A DNA stretch of 21,819 nt from contig PDIM01010370.1 in NCBI GenBank assembly GCA_002811675.1, positions 19,770 to 41,588 of the forward strand, in the 5' to 3' direction. Positions 7,374 through 16,896 of this stretch are shown one piece after another; position 1 is the stretch's first letter; every line of letters starts with the position of its first letter. The notes beneath the pieces are model-generated. The model had not been told where the DNA came from, did no database searches, and saw only the letters and a list, made by a program, of their open reading frames with translations. The position numbers and the translations under genes were made by a program. Source of the DNA: Ichthyosporea sp. XGB-2017a. Taxonomy: Eukaryota > Opisthokonta > Ichthyosporea.

Positions 7374-9386
7374 TTAGTTGATCAGTTCGAATTTCCAGAC
7401 TGTATGGTCGTAGCTGACACCAAAGATAGTTCCAAACATGTTGATATAGGTGGCACCTGAGCGTATCACCTTAAAATGCCATGAACCAACTAAGTAGATG
7501 TGAATCTTGACGATGTCATTCACCCGCACTCTCGAAACAGTTTGACTCACTCCCGCTGTTACATCGCTAATATCAGCCAACTGATCGTCTTCACGAACAT
7601 GCTCTATCCAAAAGCTGTACCTTGCGTGATTTGTTACTATGACTTCGTCTTCGCTTGTGCAGAAACGATCCCAGTAGTCATATGGTTGTACATAGGTTTT
7701 GTCTGGACATTTCTGGCATTCGCCTTTCCAAAGGTTATTGTTTTCAGTGCACAAGTTACAGGAGTCTGCGCCATCACATTCATGGCAATTCTTGGGGCAG
7801 GCGCCACATGTCCTATCTTTTTGCTCAAACTGGCCAGGGCCACAGCTGGACTTGCAAGTACCGTCTTGAAGAAGGTAGGGCTGCATACAAGATTTACACT
7901 GTGAGGGGTTGGAACTGAGACACACGCCACAGTGAGAACCACAATTTTCGCACGTGGATGTGTTTGCAGTTTGATTTGAGACCTGAACTGTGCCCACGGG
8001 ACACCCTTTCTCGGAACATGTCTTGTCCAAGTGAAGCAACGGGTAGTCCAGATAGCACTCCAAGCAATCGGTCGCACTGGAGCACGTTTTACAGTGTTTT
8101 GAGCATAATTCACAAGCCCCATTGTTATCGAATTTTCCAGGCCCACAATGGTCCACACATTCATCGTGTTCTAAGACGTAACCTTTAGGACACTCGAACA
8201 CACACTTATCTCCATGTTTGTAATATTGATCGGGAAGGCAGACGTCGCACTTGTCTTTGTCCCGGCAAGTTTGGCACCCCTCGGGGCAGTCTCTGCATGT
8301 GCCATCAACATCCTTAAAGGTCATATTGGGGCACGTGTCTACACAGTAAGTACTATTAGTACCATACAATGCCATATCAGCCTGGCATTTGTTACAATGG
8401 GCTTCACTTGAACACTCCAGGCAGCCTTCGGAGCAATGTTCACAGGAGCCTTCTAAAGCAAACCTTCCTTCTGAACAATCTGTTTTACATTTAGTGTCTT
8501 CCAGCAAGAATTGTGGCAGGCACGTGGAGCAATCGTCAGCGTTGCTACAGACGGCACAGTTTTGATCGTTGCAGTTGGCACACGTTTTGTCAGGGCCCCG
8601 ATATTGCCCTACATCACACGAGAGGAGACATTTACCGCCATCAAGGTCGAACGAGGGTTGACACTTGTGGCAGTTGTCTTGGTCTTCGCAATGTTCACAC
8701 GAGGGTCCACATTCAAGACAGGCACTGCCTTTCTGAAACGTTTTGGAGGGACACTTCTCGACACACTGGTATTTGTGTAAAAATGTGGACTCTTTGCACG
8801 TCTGACACACAGTTTCACTTGAGCACACATCACAGTCTTTAATGGCACATTTTTGACAGATTCCTCTGTTGGGGAAGGATCCTGGAGGACAATTACTGGT
8901 ACATTTGTCCCCGTCCTGGTAAAACTCGGGTAGGCAAGAATTACAGGTGTTACCTTCTGAGCACTCTGCACAGCCAGGCGTACAGGGTGTACAATCACCA
9001 TTTTCAAGGAACTGTCCTGTAGGGCAGGTCTTCTCAACACACACACCCTCCTCATTGACGGTGTATCCTCTGTTACACACCAAACACTGTTTACTATCAC
9101 ACGACTCACAGTTGGGATCCTCGCATTTCACACATTTGTCAGTAAGAATACCTGTCTTGCAGCGATAACCAGAGCAGCAACGCCATTTAAAGAGGAACAA
9201 ATAGGAGCAGTAATGCACGCTGCATTGTCTGAGGGCATTGGGCGAGGAAGCATTGGGCGAGTTCTGCACATCTAAGCCATGCTCATCCGGGCCATTGTCT
9301 ATACTTTTAGCTTGGGAGACCTGAAGCAAGGCAAAAAAGAGAACTAATGTGGCACAGACAGTACCGCAAATAAATTGTTTCATCAT
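7374..9386 (-). CDS. Secreted protein with about ten furin-like cysteine-rich modules
   Basis: 670 codons from an ATG-ATG pair at 9386. Residues 1-26 are a clear signal peptide ending SQA. After a short Asn/Ser/Pro linker and a cysteine cluster (CSVHYC, WRCCSGYRC), residues 76-575 hold about ten modules of 40-48 residues. Each follows the furin-like/growth-factor-receptor pattern: CP-x-G, then CxxC, CxxC, CxxC spacing and an aromatic between. This fold occurs in PCSK5-type proteases, receptor ectodomains and variant surface proteins of some protists, where it stabilises extracellular stalks. The last 90 residues (about 580-670) have almost no cysteine and look like a beta-sandwich that I cannot name. 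There is no protease domain, transmembrane segment or obvious GPI signal, so it is probably secreted or held at the surface by a partner. The gene is intronless with its own TATA-like box and polyA signal. Confidence 0.92.
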   Translation of the reverse strand: MMKQFICGTVCATLVLFFALLQVSQAKSIDNGPDEHGLDVQNSPNASSPNALRQCSVHYCSYLFLFKWRCCSGYRCKTGILTDKCVKCEDPNCESCDSKQCLVCNRGYTVNEEGVCVEKTCPTGQFLENGDCTPCTPGCAECSEGNTCNSCLPEFYQDGDKCTSNCPPGSFPNRGICQKCAIKDCDVCSSETVCQTCKESTFLHKYQCVEKCPSKTFQKGSACLECGPSCEHCEDQDNCHKCQPSFDLDGGKCLLSCDVGQYRGPDKTCANCNDQNCAVCSNADDCSTCLPQFLLEDTKCKTDCSEGRFALEGSCEHCSEGCLECSSEAHCNKCQADMALYGTNSTYCVDTCPNMTFKDVDGTCRDCPEGCQTCRDKDKCDVCLPDQYYKHGDKCVFECPKGYVLEHDECVDHCGPGKFDNNGACELCSKHCKTCSSATDCLECYLDYPLLHLDKTCSEKGCPVGTVQVSNQTANTSTCENCGSHCGVCLSSNPSQCKSCMQPYLLQDGTCKSSCGPGQFEQKDRTCGACPKNCHECDGADSCNLCTENNNLWKGECQKCPDKTYVQPYDYWDRFCTSEDEVIVTNHARYSFWIEHVREDDQLADISDVTAGVSQTVSRVRVNDIVKIHIYLVGSWHFKVIRSGATYINMFGTIFGVSYDHTVWKFELIN

Positions 9387-9523
9387 GACCGGGAATTCAA
9401 ATCAAGCTTCCTGTTCAAAATCAAATACTCAAAGGAAAAGATTTAAGAGCAAGAATCAACTGGTCTTGTCAGTTGCAATTGCAGATATGAAGATGAAATA
9501 CACAGATGGGTTCATGTCCCAAG

Positions 9524-9532
9524 TTATATATA
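9524..9532 (-). promoter_or_regulatory. TATA-like box of the furin-repeat gene
   Basis: Minus strand reads TATATATAA, about 138 bases before the ATG at 9386. Confidence 0.5.
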
Positions 9533-9852
9533 CACACACCAGAGCACGCTTCATCTCCAAGATCCAACAGAATAATAGTTCACCCCTTCACAAAAGGATA
9601 AAAAACCATTCTCCACACCCGGAACACCCAAACAAGCCTCCACAGAAGATGAATTCTACTTGCTATGGTATCCACAATGGAATTCCCCATCGTGGCCGCT
9701 ATGAGTTTCCTAACAGACACTACCGTGGAGCACTGAGCTTAAAAAGAGGCTGCACCATGTGAAGAAGGAGGGTGTAAACGGAAATTGACATTAGCGGGGG
9801 CGGGGGAAAAGCCGAAAAGGTATGCGTCAGACGTCTGGGGTGCTTTGTGGGA

Positions 9853-9890
9853 TTGCGGTGAAACAGCGGTGAAACAAAGGGGCAATTACC
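9853..9890 (+). repeat. 38-bp dispersed direct repeat, copy B
   Basis: Second copy of the element at 7082-7119, in the same orientation and about 2.77 kb away, upstream of the furin-repeat gene. The flanks outside the 38 bases do not align. Confidence 0.85.
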
Positions 9891-10211
9891 AGGATCTCTG
9901 ATATATTCTCTCAAGACCCAAGTCCTGATAGATTGGCATAACCCTTAGCTGTTTTTTGTTTTTGTTACTACCATGGTGCAGGAGTGCGGCTATTAATAGC
10001 AGCTAGCTAGTAGTTCTTGTAGACTTGGTTCCCATGAACTGAATAGCGAATTGGGCGGATTATATAGTTTCTACACAACGGATTCTGTTAATAAGGTTCA
10101 AGATAAGCGGGTGTAGAAGCACGGGCATCGGGTATAACCTCTTTATGCAGTTCATTTTCGAAGTTGAGTATCCTGAGTGATAAGTACTTTATTCTCACAA
10201 GGCAGTCGAAG

Positions 10212-10718
10212 ATGCAGTCGACGTCCGACGATGAAGCGGGAGATGCGGCCGCGTTTGCCATAACCTCCTATACGAGTAACGAGTGCCTCAACCTCTCAAT
10301 TTCCACTTGCGATCCCACGCAAATTTGGAGACTAATGCATGCCTGCCATCTTACGTTTTTTGCTCTTGCTGCACTGGCTATTCTAGACCGCTTCTAAAGT
10401 ATGAGAGGACCGATAGTATCTGGTGTACTATTTACATCCCCGATATCTCTAACTCGTAATGGGAGGCGTGACAATGTACATACGATAAAGACTATCTAGC
10501 TAAAGTGCGAGATAGCCTATTGGGATGACCAGGGATGACCCAACGACGCCCTATAGTTTTTGTGTTTTTCAGTGAATGATAAAATATCCCCTGATGCTTG
10601 CCCGAAGCTCAAGAACCAACTCCGTCAACGTGCGTCCTTGCCGAGAGAGGAGAGAGTGACAATTCGTTTACCTATTCGAAGGAATGGCAGTGGTAAGGTG
10701 GAACTATATCTGCAGTGA
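10212..10718 (+). CDS. Candidate two-exon small gene, unknown function
   Basis: Model: exon 1 10212-10275, intron 10276-10572, exon 2 10573-10718 ending TGA; 69 residues. The 3' splice site is excellent (TTTTTGTGTTTTTCAG). The 5' site ACGA/GTAACG is moderate. Exon 2 encodes a basic segment (CPKLKNQLRQRASLPREER) and a strand-like end (VTIRLPIRR, KVELYLQ). Exon 1 starts with an acidic, Ala-rich peptide from GC-richer DNA. If unspliced, exon 1 would simply run on as a 61-residue frame to 10397. A TATA-like TTATATAG lies about 150 bases upstream. The protein is not recognised. Confidence 0.33.
10522..10540 (+). repeat. Short tandem repeat
   Basis: Two copies of a 10-base unit (GGGATGACCA then GGGATGACC) inside the candidate intron of the small gene. 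Confidence 0.7.
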
Positions 10719-11064
10719 AAAGATCCCCTTCATTTTTGCTTAAAACTGTAGAAACATGGGGATACAAGGTCCTTCACGCTCTTGAATGTTCGGCAAGAAC
10801 GTGTAATGCCCCGCTATCTACCGTATAGAGTGAGGCATACCGCATACAATAGCGTATGGCACATTCAGTGACGCGTAGTGCATCGAATTTCCATTGCTAT
10901 ACGGCAAGAGTTGTTCATAACTTGAGAATTTTCATTAAAAGGCACGTGTACCTTACACACTTGAAGTTTATTTTTTTTGCCTTTGAAGAGTAATTATGCT
11001 TTCAACTTTTTTATTCAATGCATCTGAGGATCAAACTTCTAACGAAAGAAAGTGAGCTACCGTT
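10719..11064. other. Intergenic stretch with short inverted repeats
   Basis: No gene seen. CCGTATAG near 10820 and CTATACGG near 10900 are inverted copies. Between them GCATAC...GTATGGC at about 10842-10860 could form a small hairpin. This could be a weak structured RNA or an eroded element, but nothing else supports either. Confidence 0.35.
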
Positions 11065-11902
11065 CTAGCTAGAGATAGCAACCGAGTGCTGCCTAGAAGC
11101 AAGACTCGATCCATAGGCTCGAGGCTTGATCATCCGAAGATATAAAAGAAACAACACTCTCCCACGAGGACAAGAGATACAGCCAGATACCAGGTCGAAA
11201 GGAGAGAGCAATGAAAATAAGGGACTCACCAGAAAAGGGAAGTCACGAGTCGAGAGGCATTGGCCAGGATGGATCGGGACTCTACAACGAATAATCTAAA
11301 AGGGAAGGCCATGAGAGCAATGAGAAGTAAGGAATGAATGGGCGCGTTCAGGAAGCATATGGGGTCGGTGTCGGACATAGGGTAAACGTGTTTAACATGT
11401 ACAGCAAGTAAACACAATAAAATTGCCAAAGGTATGAACCAACCCCACCGCTTTCTGTTACCGATACAAATTCCACTTGCTCCCGGGCCTCGGCAAAACA
11501 AACAAACAAATAGTGCATTTCCTTTAGAGCTTGGTTTTCTATTGATACATGTCTTTTGCTTGGCCGCGTTGTCGTTGGCAGTTTCGCCTGATGGCTTGGC
11601 TTCGGACGTAGTACTGTGAGCAGACCATTCTACTGTACTATTGAGGGGCAAGGTCTTTGATGAAAAGAAACAGTCACAGAATTGCCCCCCCTTGTTTGTG
11701 TTCCCAGCCCTGAATTTTTCGCTCTTACAGACCTGGAGAGTGAATGAGAAGTGGGGTTGTACGTTTGCCTTTATAGGGGCAGTTTTTTGGGGATGTTCGC
11801 GATCAGGTTAAATAAAGGACCATTAACCATACTTACTATGTTGTACATACTTACTTCTAACGGTTTCATCTTGAAAGCGTAACTGTTCAATGAATTCGGC
11901 AT
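11065..11902 (-). CDS. Candidate three-exon gene for a protein with two hydrophobic segments
   Basis: Model: exon 1 11902-11855, intron 11733-11854, exon 2 11732-11230, intron 11093-11229, exon 3 11092-11065; about 192 residues. Intron 1 starts with a perfect GAA/GTAAGT and ends with a pyrimidine-rich ACTCTCCAG; both sides are phase 0. Exon 2 is open for 167 codons, long for non-coding DNA, and ends at CTG/GTGAGT. The last exon is uncertain: other 3' sites would add no or few residues. The protein has a Ser/Thr/Lys-rich hydrophilic half, then two membrane-like segments at about 112-129 (WGWFIPLAILLCLLAVHV) and 149-166. It may be a small membrane protein; no family is recognised. A TATA-like CCTATAAAGG inside intron 1 may be coincidental. 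Confidence 0.42.
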
Positions 11903-12094
11903 TAAACAGTGTTCAGTAACTATTGAATTCCCAATAGTGAGAAGTTAGCAGTGCCTTGCGCAATAAAGAACCATGCCAAGGTTGTATATTCCTGTGACTG
12001 TCTACACATACCATTTGCCAGTTATGGCGAAGGTCAATCCTAGAACCATGGGGAGCTATTCAGTCCAGGGCTGGGAAGCAAGTACCTGAGCAAG

Positions 12095-12102
12095 TATATA
12101 TA
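12095..12102 (+). promoter_or_regulatory. TATA-like box of the Sel1-LRR gene
   Basis: TATATATA about 150 bases before the ATG at 12251; a second AT-rich TATATAC lies at about 12182. Confidence 0.5.
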
Positions 12103-12250
12103 CTTCTTCTCAACAGTTACAAGCGAGTTTGAATTACAGATTTAAAACTCCCTTGTTGATTAACTGACCTGTAATTCCTGTTATATACACACACGCAAAT
12201 ATATCTACACTGGACTGCTTTAAGGCTTCTTTAAGAATTTGATTCCCACC

Positions 12251-13513
12251 ATGGCGGTGTTAATAGAAGAAACAGCTGGTGGCAGCGAAGACACTGTTTT
12301 TCAGGGGTTGATTGACGCAGAAACCCCGGATGCTGAAAAGCTCCTTCAAGTTATTCAATTTATGATGGATAAGAAAATGAGGCTGAAGGGAGAGAAAGAA
12401 CCACCACAGCAAACGGGAAAGAATGCACAAAATAACTCCATGGATGAGTGGGAGCAGCTGATTGCTCATGCTGACAAGCTCTTTGCCAGAGGCATAGAAC
12501 TGGATGAACAGAAACGGTATTATTACGCGGTGCGTTATTTTGAGAAGGCATTGGAAGTCCATCACGTGGATGCCATACTAAAGCTGGCATTGTACTATGA
12601 GATTGGCCGTGGTGTTCGAAAAGACAAGAAACGTGCTTTGGAATTGTATGAAACTGCACTGAACCATGGCAGTGAGGAAGCAGTGTTTCTTGTAGGCCAA
12701 CTTTTGGAAAAGATGGGTGAGCTCGAAAAAGCGAAAGAGTATTATGAAGACGGAAAGGACAGCGGCTGTGAGTGTTGCACTGCCAGGTTGACTGTGTTGA
12801 ATCAAACTCCCCCGGTGCGTACAAAGCCTGGTCCAAATTTCAAAGAAGCTATGGACTTGTACCACGGATTGAATGGCGTGGTAATGGATCGCACTGCAGC
12901 GGTTGAGAAACTTTACCAGTGTGTGGAAGAGGACACGGTAGACTGTATCAAAGCGAAGACATTTTTGGGGATAATGTCTAAGTGGCGCATGAGTGAAGTT
13001 TACAACTGTTCCACTGCGTGCAGAAAGTGGTACGATGAATTTGTTAGTAAGAGGCTGTCTTTCAAGCGCTGGTATGAACTCGAAGAAATGATTGTAAAAC
13101 CGACGAAGAAGTTGTGCAGCTTTCATAAAAATGGCCATTTTGAGCGTATTTGCACCGGAAGCGAATCTAGTTTCAAAAACAGCATTAGCAAGTCATATGA
13201 GCGCAAATTCATTCTTCGTTGGACGCAGGGTTGGGAGATCGCCAACACTGATGGAATCCCTGTCGAAATTGGAATGTGTGCATGCTTGGAGATACTGCAC
13301 TGCTACACCAACCGGTTGACGTCGCTGCCCAAAGAGGTGGGCCAGTGCACGCACTTGCAATACCTGGACTGCTCCAACAACCAGTTGACGTCGCTGCCCA
13401 AAGAGGTGGGCCAGTACACGCAGTTGAAACACCTGCGCTGCGGCGACAACTGCTTTATGTCGCTGCCCGAAGAAATTAAGCAGCTAGAAGGTGTTTCGAT
13501 TTTTAGGCCATAG
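12251..13513 (+). CDS. Sel1/TPR-like and leucine-rich-repeat protein
   Basis: 420 codons; the ATG at 12251 sits in a strong CCCACCATGG context. There is no signal peptide, so it is cytosolic. Residues 60-180 form helical Sel1/TPR-like repeats (YYAVRYFEKALE, AILKLALYYEIGRGVRKDKKRALELYETAL, EKAKEYYEDG), a protein-binding scaffold. Residues 180-330 are a less regular, charged, Trp-containing region. Residues 335-420 are four leucine-rich repeats of 23 residues built on LTSLPKEVGQ...L..L.C..N, ending abruptly after a degenerate last repeat. The central two repeats are nearly identical at DNA level, and the LRR block is visibly GC-richer than the rest. Such scaffold-plus-LRR proteins usually act in recognition or adaptor roles; the partner is unknown. 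Confidence 0.9.
   Translation: MAVLIEETAGGSEDTVFQGLIDAETPDAEKLLQVIQFMMDKKMRLKGEKEPPQQTGKNAQNNSMDEWEQLIAHADKLFARGIELDEQKRYYYAVRYFEKALEVHHVDAILKLALYYEIGRGVRKDKKRALELYETALNHGSEEAVFLVGQLLEKMGELEKAKEYYEDGKDSGCECCTARLTVLNQTPPVRTKPGPNFKEAMDLYHGLNGVVMDRTAAVEKLYQCVEEDTVDCIKAKTFLGIMSKWRMSEVYNCSTACRKWYDEFVSKRLSFKRWYELEEMIVKPTKKLCSFHKNGHFERICTGSESSFKNSISKSYERKFILRWTQGWEIANTDGIPVEIGMCACLEILHCYTNRLTSLPKEVGQCTHLQYLDCSNNQLTSLPKEVGQYTQLKHLRCGDNCFMSLPEEIKQLEGVSIFRP
13316..13453 (+). repeat. Tandem 69-bp LRR-coding repeat
   Basis: Two units, 13316-13384 and 13385-13453, share an identical 31-base start (TTGACGTCGCTGCCC and on) and differ mainly in their second halves. A third, diverged partial unit starts at 13454. 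Each unit encodes one 23-residue LRR. Confidence 0.9.
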
Positions 13514-13605
13514 ATCATGCCAGAAATCGGCCGATTTTGACCAGATTTCGACCCGCCCGCCCATATTCCCCGTTGAGGTGTTCTTTGCTCCGTTCTCTGT
13601 TGCGA

Positions 13606-13611
13606 AATAAA
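13606..13611 (+). terminator. Polyadenylation signal of the Sel1-LRR gene
   Basis: AATAAA 92 bases past the stop at 13513, just short of the 3' end of the opposing gene. Confidence 0.6.
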
Positions 13612-13638
13612 ATCGAAATAGTTGAAAGCACAGCATTC

Positions 13639-14360
13639 CTAGATAGGACGTGCATTGTAGAATGTGTACTTTAGTGGGAAAAGGTGTAGCAGAATGACGT
13701 TTTTGGCCGGTTTAATGTGATTCGCCAGCAGTCGCATGGCATAAAAGTGTAAGAGTAACTCCGTATCTAAACAAAAGCATATCTGAGAGCAATAGCTCTT
13801 CGCAATAGCCTCCTGCACATAAAGAACAGAAAACCGAATGAACACCGCCCAGGGGACGCCACCTGCAGTAGCTTACTTAAAAGACTTTTTAAAGTGGACT
13901 ACCCAGTTTGCCTGTTTGTAAGGTCATGCACAAGAAGGGATCAAACTATTGTGCTACTTGATATCTGTCGGTTACTCTAGCACGTGCTGATGTTAACTTG
14001 GGGTCTGAATGTCGGAGAGTCACAGTACAAACGAATGGACCAAACAAACTGTCCTTGTGCGCTCCATGTGCGAGGGTTTTCGCTCCTACCCATGACCGGC
14101 TGACATTTCACATAAACCTTTGCTCCAGTTCGAACTCTTGGGATTCACATTCCGTTCATCCCGACCTTTATTCGCTGTTGAGGTGTGTATTGTTGGTGTT
14201 GCTTTACCAGCATATACGTGTACAGAGATTTTACTTGTGCATCTGAAGTAATTCAAAGTGCCCAAGCCGTCCACGATTGAGTCCCAGTCACTGAAAAAAG
14301 GCAGCTTCACATCCCCGACCTAGGTCCATCTAGTAAAAGATGTTGGGAATGCAAAGGCAT
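13639..14360 (-). CDS. Candidate four-exon gene, unknown function
   Basis: Best-supported exons: 14290-14208 (after a perfect GCCTTTTTTCAG), 14085-13958, and the last 13812-13639 (after TTCTTTATGTGCAG), ending TAG. Introns of 122 and 145 bases join them in phase: GCTG/GTAAAG to GGGTAG, then CAA/GTAGCA to TGTGCAG. A possible first exon, 14360-14320 with an ATG, would need a 29-base intron, so the true 5' end may be elsewhere. The whole model gives about 141 residues. The last exon encodes a hydrophobic, probably helical end (ELLLHFYAMRLLANHIK, NVILLHLFPLKYTFY). The family is not recognised. Confidence 0.38.
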
Positions 14361-14472
14361 GATGGACTGGTCAAGGCAATAAATAGTCCCTTTGGTTCAT
14401 CTAGGCAACTACAAAGATTACGTTGCATTTTGCCAAATGATTCAAAGCCATTTGAGAATTTTATTCACTCGT

Positions 14473-16896
14473 CTATATAGAAATGGAACAAGTTCTGAAA
14501 ACACCCCGTTCTGGTGCATATCGAGGAATTAATACTGCATGAAAATTTTTAAAGCCGCCTTTACATATGTGGAATGGTTTGCACACCTGTAAAGGACCAA
14601 GCTGAGTATTGTCATCACTCAATTCCGCGAAATAAAATAGCCCAGGGGGTAGTCTTTGCCCAGGTGAGAAGGAATCCTTGTTCTGTTTAGCTAGTCGCTC
14701 TCCAATTGAGGAGTGTGCAGGGACAATTGCCTGATATTTACCAAGGTGAGAATGCGAACATGATATAGTCCAGTGGGGCACCCCGAATGAGTACGGCGAA
14801 CTGTGATGATGCTTGTGTTCGTGTGATGTTCCACCCCCTGAACCATTGCACTTGCATATGGAATAGATCATCTGATGGGTGGTCTCGTTGCAAGACTTTG
14901 TCGCGTCAACGCAGGAACTTTTCGTAATATCAAGACTCATTTCAAGCCTACGCGGTTCCCGGATATCAGGAATGGTAACTTTTTGAGGACCTGAACCCAA
15001 GTCGTCAAAGGCCTGGATGTCATAGAAATGGTTATATTGCATCAACTTGGGCACATATCTTTCCAGTAACTTTCTCACGCGGGCTCGATAAGCTTGAGCC
15101 TTCCGCTCAACAGCTTCATAAGAATTGACCATTAGCAAATCTGCCGCTTCTAGAGTATCGTCCCAGTCTCTTAGTTCAACTATGTCTATGAACCCTCTCA
15201 TTAATTCACTTTGGAGCTGCCCCGTTGAAGGACCTTTCATTGGCTTGCCACAAATCTCGCCAATAGTTTTGTCCTCACTCTCAGGAGGTTATTTAGCTAT
15301 GGACTGTCGCAAAGCCCCATTCATGGCATGAGCGAGCAATCTAATAGCTGCGGATCCTATTTGGAACTCTTTGACTATATTCCATAACGATTGTGAATGG
15401 CGCGGCCCATTGTGCCACGGCCTTTTGAGGTTCAGCAGAACACCCCAAGGAATAACACCAAATCTCAATAGTTTCTTTTCGATAAGATTTCTTTCTTGTT
15501 TGCATGCTTTCGTAAAAGCGCTATATGCATACTGAAATACCAATTCATCCGACATCGTCGCTTCTTCCAGTTCCATCCTAGAAGATAAATCACTAGCCCC
15601 CACCCCGTCAAAGAATGTTTCTGTTTGTACTAATGGATCTACGCTTCTGATGCTAGCCAGCGCTTGAGCAAGGTTATTAGAGATGATATTATTCCCTTCT
15701 GCATCAACTGTGTCGCTGAAGACTGCACCTGAGAGTGAATCGTAATTCTGCTTATTTCGACTTTGAGCATATGCGGCTATCCACATTTGTCTTTTGTCAT
15801 TGCTGCTGAAAATAAACGTTTTTGTCATGGTAAGGCTGCACCCAAAATTTTGTCGAACTACTGCATACGCGCCATATCTAGCCACAAAGTCTGCATACAT
15901 GCCTTCATCACTTTCATTGATATCGCCATTAATATCAATTCCCAAAAGGTGCTTTGCATCAGCAGTGAGAAGCTTTCTCAGCTGTTTGGGTGAGGAAATT
16001 CCTGGTGGATACTGTAGTTCTTCGTAGGTATCAAAGCATTTCCACAATACCCGTAATGAAATCATGGTGCTTGCAGAGCCATCCACAGAACGCACTCTAT
16101 CTTCGCTGGTCTTCCTTTCATTGCTACTCGCTAGTACATTTCTCAAAGCATCCAAGCGTGAATTGGCGGATTTTGACTTTCCCGAGCAGCCACTAGCACC
16201 ATCCACCGAGGTCCCCAAAAGCCTCTCCTGCTCATCAAAGGCGTTGGAGAGTGAAGCAGCGTCATGGATAAATTGATACGCTACCACACTGCCATCCGTA
16301 CCTCCATGAATACCTTCCTCCATGCCTGGACCACTTGATATGGATGTGCTTTGGTGTAGTTTTGGAAAGGGAGAAGCCGGCAAAATATGTCCACGAACAG
16401 GATCATATCCGGGGAAGAGTAGCAGTTGGGTATCAATATCCATAGAGCATGGAGATGCCTGGAACCACACAGGGCGCATATTATTGGAAACTGGATGATG
16501 GTTACCTGTTTGATACCAACGAGGGATAGCAACAAGGCCGCTAAGAAAGTCTCTCGATTGTGAAATAAGCCCATGACAAGTAAACCATGGCATCACTCGT
16601 GGGGAGATTACAAGAAGCGCTATTATGGCAAGAAAGAAGAACAAAGTCTTCCTCCTCGACCACTGAAACACGTTTACAGGAGCACTGGAAAAGTAAGAAG
16701 AGGACGGGGCCTCTTCCGAGTCAGTACCACACTCCTCCATAAGTTTTAAGTCTGCTGAGTCTGTTTTGCAGGCTCGAGAAGACCTTCGTCGGCTCGGTAC
16801 GCTGTTTCCAGGGGCTCGTTGAGATAAAGGGGACAAACTGCTTGTCAGTGAATAGTCACTCCCTGTAGAGCTGTTGTGATCTGCCTCTGTTGTCAT
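14473..16896 (-). pseudogene. Membrane-anchored MACPF-like locus, apparently interrupted about once
   Basis: Starts at a good ATG at 16896. The N-terminus is a Ser-rich, acidic/basic cytosolic tail of about 80 residues, followed by one membrane segment at about 83-99 (KTLFFFLAIIALLVI) typical of a type II anchor. The outer part is long. Around residues 337-352 it has FVARYGAYAVVRQNFG, which fits the MACPF (membrane-attack/perforin) signature of aromatic-Gly-Thr-His-Tyr followed by a Gly pair. The distal part has a His-rich stretch (HEHKHHH) and several cysteines. The reading frame looks broken about once, so I treat it as a probable relic, although composition and frame are otherwise well kept and decay must be recent. 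It lies head-to-head with the intact MACPF-like gene at 18063. MACPF assignment is moderate, based on one motif. Confidence 0.55.

Larger units (their letters stand above)
9387..10211. other. Intergenic region upstream of the furin-repeat gene
   Basis: It holds the TATA-like box at 9524-9532, repeat copy B at 9853-9890, a G-rich stretch near 9794-9807 and a TATA-like TTATATAG near 10059. A plus-strand frame overlaps the start of the furin-repeat gene and runs to 9762, but it has no persuasive start and basic, low-complexity composition. No gene is called. Confidence 0.5.

Noticed and set aside
9349-9762. 137-codon plus-strand frame overlapping the start of the furin-repeat gene
   Set aside because: It overlaps a strong signal-peptide start on the other strand, has no good ATG outside the overlap and shows low-complexity basic composition.
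11670-11700. Possible third, inverted copy of the 38-bp repeat
   Set aside because: Only the AAACAA...GGGG...CAATT part resembles it, through a G run; the diagnostic GCGGTGAAAC tandem is absent.
12578-13138. 186-codon open frame antisense to the Sel1-LRR gene
   Set aside because: It is a shadow of the real gene, has no domain and lacks a promoter.
14291-14319. A 29-base GT...AG interval that would join an ATG-bearing first exon to the four-exon model
   Set aside because: It is far shorter than the other candidate introns here, so I keep that first exon only as a possibility. A handful of such tiny intervals can be found by chance in any AT-rich region.
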